Assembly: GCA_002163245.1 (NCBI GenBank)
Contig: MAAL01000025.1
Span: forward strand, 124,001 to 188,000
DNA from: Gammaproteobacteria bacterium 42_54_T18
GTDB taxonomy: Bacteria; Pseudomonadota; Gammaproteobacteria; Pseudomonadales; Ketobacteraceae
Length of the DNA stretch: 64,000 nt
Direction of reading: 5' to 3'
Each line of letters starts with the position of its first letter. Positions within the stretch are counted from its first letter, which is position 1. A program made the translations under genes and the position numbers. Shown piece after piece: positions 36,490 through 47,595 of the stretch. The notes under the pieces were generated by a model that worked only from the letters and a program-made list of their open reading frames with translations, did not search any database and had not been told where the DNA came from.

Positions 36490-37350
36490 ATGCTCCTCAA
36501 CAAAACAGTGCTAAAACACCTTCTTATCGTCGTATTAAGCACCCTACCCCTGGCCGTCTTTGGCGAAACGATAACGCTAAACGCGAACACCCAACTTCGA
36601 GGGGAATTCACCCAGGGAGGCCTCATCCGAGGAAAAACCCTAGCCAACAGCCAAGTCACTCTGGATGGAAAAACCATTCGAACCACACCGAATGGTCAAT
36701 TTGCCTTTGGATTCGGGAGAAATACCGCGAGGACCAGTAAGATTGCAATCACTCCGCCATCTGGAAAAATGCTATCACACACATTAAAAGTGCACCCCCG
36801 AAACTACAAACTACAGAAAATAGACGGGGTACCTCAAAAAACAGTGACACCACCCAAAAGCGTCCTTGGACGAATAAAAAAAGAAACCCAACTTGTTAAA
36901 GCTGCCAGAAAAACTGATTCTAATGCCACCGACTTTTTATCAACCTTTCAATGGCCTTTGATTGGACCTATTACAGGTGTTTATGGCAGCCAACGCATTT
37001 ACAATGGCACTCCTAAACGACCACATTACGGGTTAGATATTGCTGCCCCAGTTGGCACAGAGGTAAGAGCCCCTACGGACGTCACTATTACCCTTGCTCA
37101 TCAAAATATGTATTACTCTGGAGGCACCCTTATTATGGATCACGGGTATGGCATATCATCAACATTTATTCATCTTGATGAGGTGCTCGTTAAGGTCGGC
37201 GACAAAATAAAACAAGGGGACATTGTCGCTAAAGTTGGATCAAAGGGCCGCTCTACAGGCCCGCATTTAGATTGGCGAATTAATTGGTTCGGGGTACGGT
37301 TAGACCCAGCATTAATCATGCCCGACATGCCTACCCCTCAAAAAAAATAA
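36490..37350 (+). CDS. M23 family metallopeptidase (murein endopeptidase)
   Basis: 286 aa from ATG 36490 (AGGA upstream; gives a proper signal peptide, VFGET cleavage). Mature protein: an N-terminal beta-sandwich (about 25-110), a basic linker, and a C-terminal LytM domain (about 165-275) with the HxxxD zinc motif in RPHYGLDIAAP and the second motif in TGPHLDWRINW. The HLD form instead of HLH is common in one M23 subgroup and does not by itself imply loss of activity. Periplasmic peptidoglycan peptide hydrolase. Convergent with the M61 peptidase, ten bases apart. Confidence 0.92.
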   Translation: MLLNKTVLKHLLIVVLSTLPLAVFGETITLNANTQLRGEFTQGGLIRGKTLANSQVTLDGKTIRTTPNGQFAFGFGRNTARTSKIAITPPSGKMLSHTLKVHPRNYKLQKIDGVPQKTVTPPKSVLGRIKKETQLVKAARKTDSNATDFLSTFQWPLIGPITGVYGSQRIYNGTPKRPHYGLDIAAPVGTEVRAPTDVTITLAHQNMYYSGGTLIMDHGYGISSTFIHLDEVLVKVGDKIKQGDIVAKVGSKGRSTGPHLDWRINWFGVRLDPALIMPDMPTPQKK

Positions 37351-37360
37351 CAGCAAAACG

Positions 37361-39169
37361 CTACCCTAACCATCCATTCAGCTTATCTGAAGCCTCAACC
37401 GTTAGAAATACCGTATCTTGTTTTGGTATTTCTAACGTGATATCAAAACGCATCAATTCATCGCGACGAAACGCATAAAGAGATACCACTTCCCCCGGAT
37501 TAAATACCGAAAGAGCCTTCTCAATTGAACTCTTATTAACGCGAAGTCCATCAACAGCAATCACTATATCACCTGCTGATAACCCCGCTTTATGCGCAGC
37601 TCCACCATTAACCACAACGGAAAGTTTGACGCCCGACGCAACTTCCGTGTAAGTCGCTCCTAATGACACCCTATTCTTTGATTCTTTATTACCAGCCTTG
37701 CCACCTTTATCCGCCGCTGAGTCAGCTTCACGCAATTGAAGTAACACACCCCGTTCTTCTAACAGAGGCGCTAAATCTATATCTTTTGTACTACGCAAGG
37801 CTTGTTCGAAATAGATTTCCAAAAGCTGTTTTCCACTCGTATCCAAACAGGGAGCGGCTAATTCAACAACGCGACGCTCTAACTCGCGCTCTTGAATACC
37901 TATTTTTTTGATACCAAACTCTTGCCATAGCATGACCATGACATGATCCATTGTTACCTTATCAGCCGTTAGCTTACGCAACAATAAATCCAAGCCAAGC
38001 ACAACCAATGTTCCCTTTGTATAATAACTAACGATAGCATTGGTAGCATTTTCATCTTGCTTATAGAATTTTGTCCACGCATCAAAGCTAGATTCAGATA
38101 CTGTTTGTTTATGTCGCCCTTCTGCTCGCTCAACCCGAGTCATTACCTGACTCAGCAACTCCAAGTAAGATTCTTTAGAGATAATACCGGTTCGCGCTAA
38201 AATAAGATCATCATAATACGAAGTAATACCTTCAAAAGCCCAAAGTAATTCTGTGTGACTTTCTTGCTCCAATGCATAAGGTAGGAACTTTGCTGGCTTG
38301 ATTCGTTTAACGTTCCATGTGTGAAAATATTCATGGCTACAAAGTCCTAAAAAGGTTCTATAACCATCGGTAACATCGTTATCTTTACTCGTTGGCAAAT
38401 CTTCTCGACTACAAATCAAACTGGTTGACGCTCTATGCTCCAACCCACCATAACCGTCACCAACTACCCATGTTAAAAACAAATACCTTTCCATCGGAGC
38501 AGGCATTCCAAAAAAATTTATTTGATATTCACAAATCACTTTTAGATCATCGGCTATGCGTTCCAAATCAGCATAGTGCTTTCCCGTAAATACAACATCA
38601 TGAGACACACCACAGGCTTCAAAGGTTATGAGCGAAAAGTCGGCCATTTCTACTGGGTGATCAATAAGATCATCGTAGTTCTCCGCTTGATATTTACCAA
38701 ACCCATAACGCTTTGCTGTTAACTCTTTTAATGTTGTCGCCACCCGCCAGTCTTCAGCACATGAATTTTGAGGCTGCCTGATATCTAACTCACAAACACT
38801 ACCTTCTTGGCCCTCAACAGCAAAAAACACACTAGTACCATTAAAATATCCGTGCGTTTGATCAAGATGTGCTGCTCTCACAGACATATCCCATGCATAT
38901 ATTTCATAGGTGATAATCACTGGCCCATTACACGCCCCTAGCTCCCATGTACTCTTATCTATTTTATAGATATCTACAGGCTCGTTAGAAGTAATATCCT
39001 TAGCTGCTATCTGCACCACATTTTTTGAAAAATCTCGAATCATATAGCTGCCCGGTGTCCAGGTGGGCATGATGAGGCGTTGGCCTTGGTTTTTTGGGGA
39101 GGTTATTGAACAGGTAACACTAAAAACATGGCCATATAGGTCATTAGAAGATATTGTATATTGAATCAT
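37361..39169 (-). CDS. M61 family glycyl aminopeptidase with PDZ domain
   Basis: 602 aa. N-terminal beta domain (about 1-175), catalytic domain with zinc motif HEYFH in CSHEYFHTWNVKRIKP and the downstream glutamate in WAFEGITSYYDDL, and a C-terminal PDZ domain (about 490-580, AHKAGLSAGDIVIAVDGLRV). No signal peptide, so probably cytoplasmic, as for other bacterial M61 proteins. Full family length of about 600. Convergent with the M23 gene. The next same-strand gene upstream, at 39238, is 68 bases away. Confidence 0.95.
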   Translation of the reverse strand: MIQYTISSNDLYGHVFSVTCSITSPKNQGQRLIMPTWTPGSYMIRDFSKNVVQIAAKDITSNEPVDIYKIDKSTWELGACNGPVIITYEIYAWDMSVRAAHLDQTHGYFNGTSVFFAVEGQEGSVCELDIRQPQNSCAEDWRVATTLKELTAKRYGFGKYQAENYDDLIDHPVEMADFSLITFEACGVSHDVVFTGKHYADLERIADDLKVICEYQINFFGMPAPMERYLFLTWVVGDGYGGLEHRASTSLICSREDLPTSKDNDVTDGYRTFLGLCSHEYFHTWNVKRIKPAKFLPYALEQESHTELLWAFEGITSYYDDLILARTGIISKESYLELLSQVMTRVERAEGRHKQTVSESSFDAWTKFYKQDENATNAIVSYYTKGTLVVLGLDLLLRKLTADKVTMDHVMVMLWQEFGIKKIGIQERELERRVVELAAPCLDTSGKQLLEIYFEQALRSTKDIDLAPLLEERGVLLQLREADSAADKGGKAGNKESKNRVSLGATYTEVASGVKLSVVVNGGAAHKAGLSAGDIVIAVDGLRVNKSSIEKALSVFNPGEVVSLYAFRRDELMRFDITLEIPKQDTVFLTVEASDKLNGWLG

Positions 39170-39237
39170 TATTTCATCTTAATCATTATGGAATCACGCA
39201 AGCAACGGCAACAGTTAAGTTCTTGATCGCGGCTTTG

Positions 39238-39867
39238 TCATTCATCTGGAATATTGGCTTTTGATGCTTCAGGCATTTGCCATTGGTATTCTAACTGCAT
39301 CAATTCGAGTTTTTGCAAAGCCTCTTCAGCTTCTTGAATCTCTTCTTCTGTTTGAGTTCCATTCTGCCTCGCTTGGGCGATCTTTGCACGTAACACAGGC
39401 AATTCTTTTACCGCTGCCGAAAAATATGCACTAGCCTGATTTAAGCTTTGGCGTTTCTCATATTCTTGATACAACACTGGATCATTAAGCTCATCTAACG
39501 TTGGCTGTTCATACTCTAAAGGCTCCGATAGAGGCGGGGTTCTTACATCCCCTTCAGCCAATCCATCACGCATGCTATCAAGTGCCGATTCAATACTATG
39601 GGGGGTCACAAACTCAGTAGGCATTGCAGCGGACCCATTGGAAGAAGCCCCGTAATCGTTCAAAAAACTACCAGAAAACTCATTTCTCTTCTGTACAACA
39701 GGCTTAATCTTTTCTAACGGGTTAACATCTACGTATTCAGAAGTAGCGTCCTCAGATTTCGTCGATTTCAGTTCTTTTTTATGATGTTGATCGTCTTTAG
39801 ACGGAGTGCTTGCCATCCATACCAATACCACAAATGCTACAACAACACCTCCAACAGCCCACTTCAT
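39238..39867 (-). CDS. Membrane-anchored coiled-coil protein next to a parvulin isomerase
   Basis: 209 aa, not recognised. One N-terminal membrane helix (about 4-20), then a hydrophilic low-complexity stretch (about 22-130) and a helical, Glu/Gln-rich region (about 130-200) with a heptad look (LRAKIAQARQ...EEEIQEAEEALQKLELMQLEY). Likely periplasmic, anchored in the inner membrane. It starts 32 bases after the end of the PPIase gene on the same strand, so they are probably cotranscribed and the protein may be a partner in export or folding (inference). Confidence 0.6.
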   Translation of the reverse strand: MKWAVGGVVVAFVVLVWMASTPSKDDQHHKKELKSTKSEDATSEYVDVNPLEKIKPVVQKRNEFSGSFLNDYGASSNGSAAMPTEFVTPHSIESALDSMRDGLAEGDVRTPPLSEPLEYEQPTLDELNDPVLYQEYEKRQSLNQASAYFSAAVKELPVLRAKIAQARQNGTQTEEEIQEAEEALQKLELMQLEYQWQMPEASKANIPDE

Positions 39868-39899
39868 CCGCTGTGCCTCAATAGATAAACCTCCTACGA

Positions 39900-41315
39900 C
39901 TACTCTGATATTGTATTAGTTGATACAGCCTCGTAAGAAAACAAGCCTTCAACTTTTTGAAAATATCGGCTATTCAACACAACATCGTATTTCGAAAACC
40001 AGATTGAAAATGAATTCTGCAAATCATTTTTTGCTTTTTTAACTGCTAATATATTTGCTATCTGATTTCGCACACTCTTATCTGATAGCGGCAACGGAGC
40101 TGGTTGCTTTTTATCCACCAATATAATCTCATAACTTTTACCATCTAACATACGATAGGGTGTAGACACTTTATTCACCGCTTGAATCAATGCTAATTTT
40201 TTAACAAAACTTAAATTTTTATCTTTTTTATTAATAAACCCTAACGACCCTCCATCCTTTGCAAGGGAATAACGTTTTACTGCTTCATTAAAACCCATTC
40301 CAGAACGTAGCTTTTCGTACACGTAATCAGCTTTAATCTGAGTCCCAACCCTGATATGTCGAGCTTCAACAGAACCCACCTGAATAAACTTAGATTGATG
40401 TTCTTGGTAGTAACGTTGAATTTCTGTTTTTGTCACCAGATTCTTAAATCGATCTAACAAAGGTTGATCATGATGCAAGTCCATCACAATGCCCGTCTCT
40501 AAGTAATACTGTTGCTTGTTTTTTTTATCCCATACAAACTGCCATAATGTAAGCAAATCAGAATCTGTTAGGTTTTTATTTTTTTTGACGCTTTTTTCAA
40601 GTAACTTTAAATCCACTACATCTCCGACACCTTGTTCAATACTAGCAAGATCCCCTCTTCTCACTTTTGCTTTATTTTGTACAGTTTGAATTCGATATAC
40701 ATCCCAAAAAGACACGAGTTTTACGGCATCCCCAGGTAATTGATAACGCCCCACCATTAAACCCTGAGCAGCAACCTTCTGAACCTCTGAAAAATTTTCT
40801 TGGCTAACAATACGATTAACGATCACGCTTTCCCTAGCGACAGCCTCAGTCTTAAGCAAGGTTGCTAGCAATTTCGGTAAATCATAGCTTGTTGATAATG
40901 GAACGATAACTTGATCCGCTTTATAGGCTGGCTTTACAACCACCAACAATGACAAAAGGTCTCGATACTCAATAAAAGTATCAGCGTATAAGCCTAGTGA
41001 ATGATCATGCTCTTCATCATTCGCCGCCAACGCCAACAAGTGGTTTTCAACGATACCCTTAAGTAACCCCATACCCTCCGCAGCATCAGGAATAGCCTTC
41101 TGACCTTGTGTTTGCTGTGAGGCCAACGTAAAAAACTGAGTGTAAGCGGGGTAAGTAAAAAGCTGGGCATTAATATGAAATGCGACATGCTCATCCATCT
41201 TAGTATAAACCACATCACTATTGGCGAAAGATGAGCATAACCCACTTAATACCCCCCCAATAACTAAGCTAAAAATACGACAACCTGTCCGATATTGATT
41301 CATTCGGTATTTCAT
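39900..41315 (-). CDS. Periplasmic parvulin-type peptidyl-prolyl isomerase
   Basis: 471 aa from ATG 41315. Signal peptide (hydrophobic 17-32, cleavage near FANS). Long N-terminal helical chaperone part (about 45-290), then a rotamase domain at about 320-395 seen by VEARHIRVGTQIKADYVYEKLRSGMGFNEAVKRYSLAKDGGSLGFI, a parvulin pattern. Architecture is like SurA/PpiC proteins: extracytoplasmic folding helper. Expected substrates could include the secreted phospholipase-like protein encoded upstream at 41522, but a terminator (41438-41475) separates them. Confidence 0.87.
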   Translation of the reverse strand: MKYRMNQYRTGCRIFSLVIGGVLSGLCSSFANSDVVYTKMDEHVAFHINAQLFTYPAYTQFFTLASQQTQGQKAIPDAAEGMGLLKGIVENHLLALAANDEEHDHSLGLYADTFIEYRDLLSLLVVVKPAYKADQVIVPLSTSYDLPKLLATLLKTEAVARESVIVNRIVSQENFSEVQKVAAQGLMVGRYQLPGDAVKLVSFWDVYRIQTVQNKAKVRRGDLASIEQGVGDVVDLKLLEKSVKKNKNLTDSDLLTLWQFVWDKKNKQQYYLETGIVMDLHHDQPLLDRFKNLVTKTEIQRYYQEHQSKFIQVGSVEARHIRVGTQIKADYVYEKLRSGMGFNEAVKRYSLAKDGGSLGFINKKDKNLSFVKKLALIQAVNKVSTPYRMLDGKSYEIILVDKKQPAPLPLSDKSVRNQIANILAVKKAKNDLQNSFSIWFSKYDVVLNSRYFQKVEGLFSYEAVSTNTISE

Positions 41316-41437
41316 CAACCTATGGTCACCTAATCAGTAAAAAAAGTGCTATTTATGAACACTTTATAACCCTTGAAGTATTAGCTCCAATCCTCTACTT
41401 GGCAAGTTGAGTACACTTAGTACAATGAATTTCACAC

Positions 41438-41475
41438 AAAAAAGCCCGGCTCTCTCAAAGAACCGGGCTTTTGTA
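41438..41475 (-). terminator. Rho-independent terminator after the phospholipase-like gene
   Basis: Arms AAAAGCCCGG / CCGGGCTTTT pair perfectly; on the minus strand the stem is followed by a run of T. It lies about 50 bases after the stop of the 41522 gene. Confidence 0.88.
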
Positions 41476-41521
41476 TTCATCAAAGCTAAATATCCCTGAT
41501 TAAGGGCTAGCCGGCAGAATG

Positions 41522-42532
41522 TTAAATCTCTCCACATTCTCCATGCAGGCAATTCACAGCTTTCGTTAATAAAGTAATTGATGCTCCAATAGTTTCAGGA
41601 ATCATTACTTTTGCAACTGACAAGCGAGTTTCATGATCCGTAGCATAAAGGGGTTCTGGGTGTGAATATGCCTCTTGTGCCAACTGGGTAATGATTGCTT
41701 TAACGGAATCACTTGGATTGAAGTGACCCACAGCTTCATTAATCACCGTTACATCTGCCATATTTTCTTCAAAATAGTAATCCTGAACCCAGCCTTCCCA
41801 ACCTGAATGGTGGTTTGCTGACGTTGACATTGTGTGATGCACTTGCCCTGCATCAGTCAAGAAATGCAAAGCATAGCCAATCGTTTGAAACGTCGGTTGA
41901 CTTAAAAACTCGCCAAACCAATAGGTTCCGGCATTTGTCGATGGCTGCCAAGGCATATCCTGAAAGTCATCATAATGTTTGCTATAGCTAGAATAAGAAC
42001 CCTGACGATAGTTTGCTTCCGTGGTATTAAAATCAGATTTCTTAAGTTGCGTGTTCCATAAATAATAGGCCGCTAATTTGTCAATATTAAAAAACTCGCC
42101 ATTGCCCATCGACCCATTAGGTGTTCTGTGGCGATAGTTATAACCGCCGTGATCATTTCCATGCTCATCAGTACCACGACTCATTGTTACGAAATGATGA
42201 TAAGCATTATACCCAACAATACTATGAGCCAAACCAAATGCTGGAGCAGACCAGTAACCACGCCACCAGCTACCCAAATGGACATCTTTAAAATCATCTA
42301 CGTCATAACATGCTTGACCTAGTGCGTCGGCAGCAAAATTTGCATCACCACTAGCAGAAGATACATAAAAATCATACGCTCGGCGCTGATCTGCCGTTGC
42401 ATAATCAGACCCCATGTAAGCTAGCGCATCTATAATTTCTTGTTTATGAGTTGGCTGTTTCCAAGCAAACACACTTTCTACACAACTAAGTGAAACCAAT
42501 CCCGCCAAAATTATAGATGCTGTCTTCTTCAT
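41522..42532 (-). CDS. Secreted phospholipase C / P1-nuclease-like zinc hydrolase
   Basis: 336 aa from ATG 42532 (GAGG six bases upstream, gives a signal peptide MKKTASIILAGLVSLSC...FA). Mature protein starts WKQPTH, which fits the N-terminal Trp/His zinc site of zinc-dependent phospholipases C; later FLTDAGQVHHTMS and HHSGWEGW and AHSIVGYNAYHHF give further zinc His/Asp candidates, arranged as HxxxD. The fold assignment is from these patterns only; substrate may be phospholipid or nucleic acid. Rich in aromatic residues. Many histidines (HGNDHGGYNYRHRTP) could bind metal. A long unlikely extension to 42622 is excluded. Confidence 0.72.
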   Translation of the reverse strand: MKKTASIILAGLVSLSCVESVFAWKQPTHKQEIIDALAYMGSDYATADQRRAYDFYVSSASGDANFAADALGQACYDVDDFKDVHLGSWWRGYWSAPAFGLAHSIVGYNAYHHFVTMSRGTDEHGNDHGGYNYRHRTPNGSMGNGEFFNIDKLAAYYLWNTQLKKSDFNTTEANYRQGSYSSYSKHYDDFQDMPWQPSTNAGTYWFGEFLSQPTFQTIGYALHFLTDAGQVHHTMSTSANHHSGWEGWVQDYYFEENMADVTVINEAVGHFNPSDSVKAIITQLAQEAYSHPEPLYATDHETRLSVAKVMIPETIGASITLLTKAVNCLHGECGEI

Positions 42533-42759
42533 TAAGTACCTCACACGCCATTGTTTTCGTTTTTGTTCGTTATGAGTGGAATTTATACGACGAAAGCGTA
42601 AGCAGCAAGCCCTTAGTAACAAAAAGGAATATAATGTATCAATTGAATTAACACTGAAAAAGCTTCTATCTGATTGATTTGATGGCTGTTTAAAAAATTT
42701 TTTGTATTTTTACGGCACAAACTGGTTACAAAACACACACACAGCACAATGCAAAAGAG

Positions 42760-45996
<3,237 letters not shown>

Positions 45997-46004
45997 CTCC
46001 GCTC

Positions 46005-46958
46005 TTACTTATTTGACCGATAAATAATATCAGGATAGTGATCGCAGTCCGCTTCGATAGACCTAACGTAGACCATCGTTTCACACACGCTGACAACTGC
46101 ACGTTGTAAAACATCAGCAGAATCAAACAACTCCTGCTGTTCTTCGCTGCTTAATATAATGAGGTCTTCCAGGATACCGTCAAACTCCTCTATTGAGATC
46201 CCTTCTCTTTGAGCCATTAACTGATGTGCTTCTTTTTTATGGGTTTGGGCATATTCTAGCGACATCTGCCAAGCTTTTCGCAATTTACCCACCAAACCAG
46301 GGTGTCGATCGATAACTTCTTGAGACAACGACACGGTATCTATCACTTCTTTAGGGATTTCATCACTACCAAAAATCTTTTGATACTGTTTATGCCTGAG
46401 AATTGCCACTGATACAGGGGGGTAGGTAACAAATGCATCAATACGGCCATCAAGCAACGCCTGCTCACCCTGAGATTGCTCGATGTTAACTAACGAAACG
46501 TCTGAAAGCGACAGCCCTACTTTCTTTAAAGCACGCTCAAGAACATAAATCCCTAACGATGTAATTTCGGCGCCAACAACTTTTCCTTTTAAATGAGTAA
46601 CATCTGTTATGGGCGAGCTTGCGATAATTACATCACCGCCGTTTGAATAGTCCGACACCAATACAATTTTTAAGGGCTTTCCACCCATAGGTTGTGCCTG
46701 TACAGCTTCAATAATAGTTGACGTCAACCCATCCACCTGTCCTTTGGTGTATGCTCGCTGGGCATCGGCCAAGGAAACAAGCTGAAGCAACTCGACATTA
46801 AGCCCTACTTGCTGAAAAAAACCTTTCTCTTTCGCTAAGTAGAGAAATTCATAACCAGGCCAGGGGTTAATGGCAATTTTTATCGGAGGGGGGGGCTGTT
46901 TTTCACACGCTTGTATTAAAAGAAACAATACGAGGCATATTAAAGCTCGATAACCCAT
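46005..46958 (-). CDS. NMT1/THI5-like solute-binding lipoprotein, orphan of its transporter
   Basis: 317 aa from ATG 46958; a longer frame to 47003 would hide the signal. Lipobox LIQAC near residue 18, then PPPPIKIAINPWPGYEFLYLAKEKGFFQQVGL, the opening of ABC-type substrate-binding proteins of the NMT1/SsuA class; later VVGAEITSLGIYVLERAL and GRIDAFVTYPPV follow the same fold. No permease or ATPase gene is nearby. It is between an outer-membrane protein and a hybrid kinase gene, eight bases from the latter, so it may present a ligand to that kinase (inference). Confidence 0.88.
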   Translation of the reverse strand: MGYRALICLVLFLLIQACEKQPPPPIKIAINPWPGYEFLYLAKEKGFFQQVGLNVELLQLVSLADAQRAYTKGQVDGLTSTIIEAVQAQPMGGKPLKIVLVSDYSNGGDVIIASSPITDVTHLKGKVVGAEITSLGIYVLERALKKVGLSLSDVSLVNIEQSQGEQALLDGRIDAFVTYPPVSVAILRHKQYQKIFGSDEIPKEVIDTVSLSQEVIDRHPGLVGKLRKAWQMSLEYAQTHKKEAHQLMAQREGISIEEFDGILEDLIILSSEEQQELFDSADVLQRAVVSVCETMVYVRSIEADCDHYPDIIYRSNK

Positions 46959-47057
46959 CTCATTAACCCTATCTATCGTGTGGATACATGCAACACTCCG
47001 CATCTAAGCCTTAAGCGTAGGATATATATGAGATGTGTCACCCTCAAATCGATTTAG

Positions 47058-47591
47058 TTAACTTCCAAATGCCCGACTAACCCCAAAGCTAAGCAATGCA
47101 TCGGTTCCATCATTATGAAGATTTTGGAGCACTCTCACTTCAGAACGAACGGTGAATTTGTTATTTACGTCGTAACGTACTCCACCGCCAACATGTAGCT
47201 GTGTATCTGTTTCATTATTAGATTTAGTACTTTGATCAGAAAAATCGAACTTCATTCGCCTATGCCCGACCCCCGCAACCAAATAGGGGTGCCAATGTTT
47301 GTCGCGGAGCAAATAATACAAGCCATCCAGATAATACAAAGAAACCGAAGCATCTTCCCTAACATCTCGGATGTTCACACCAGCATGAGAGAAGGTCAAT
47401 GAAACACTGTAGGTATCCGACAGCATATATTCGACGCCTATAACAGGTAGCACTTTACTTTTCAGTTCGCTATCGCCGTCAAACTTCATATATCCAACGG
47501 AAGGATTTACCTTAATCATACCGCTCTCTGCATACACTTCAGAAACAGATGCTAATATCCACAGAATACTTACTAAAATTACTTTTACCAT
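47058..47591 (-). CDS. Small outer-membrane beta-barrel protein
   Basis: 177 aa with signal peptide (1-21, VYA-E). Eight-stranded barrel look: alternating strands such as VGYMKFDGD, VIGVEYMLSDTYSVSLTFSHAGV, YYLLRDKHWHPYLVAGVGHRRMKF, VGGGVRYDVNNKFTVRSEVRVL. Resembles the OmpA/OmpW-type membrane domain; the C-terminal residue is not aromatic. Coupled to the CHASE2 kinase gene: its leader AAGGTAG contains that gene's stop, five bases before the ATG. Possible sensor or structural part of the signalling operon. Confidence 0.78.
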   Translation of the reverse strand: MVKVILVSILWILASVSEVYAESGMIKVNPSVGYMKFDGDSELKSKVLPVIGVEYMLSDTYSVSLTFSHAGVNIRDVREDASVSLYYLDGLYYLLRDKHWHPYLVAGVGHRRMKFDFSDQSTKSNNETDTQLHVGGGVRYDVNNKFTVRSEVRVLQNLHNDGTDALLSFGVSRAFGS

Positions 47592-47595
47592 TTAT

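Noticed and set aside
41522-42622. Longer phospholipase-like frame with 30 extra N-terminal codons
   Set aside because: The extra part is Arg/Cys-rich and would hide the signal peptide; GAGG points to ATG 42532.
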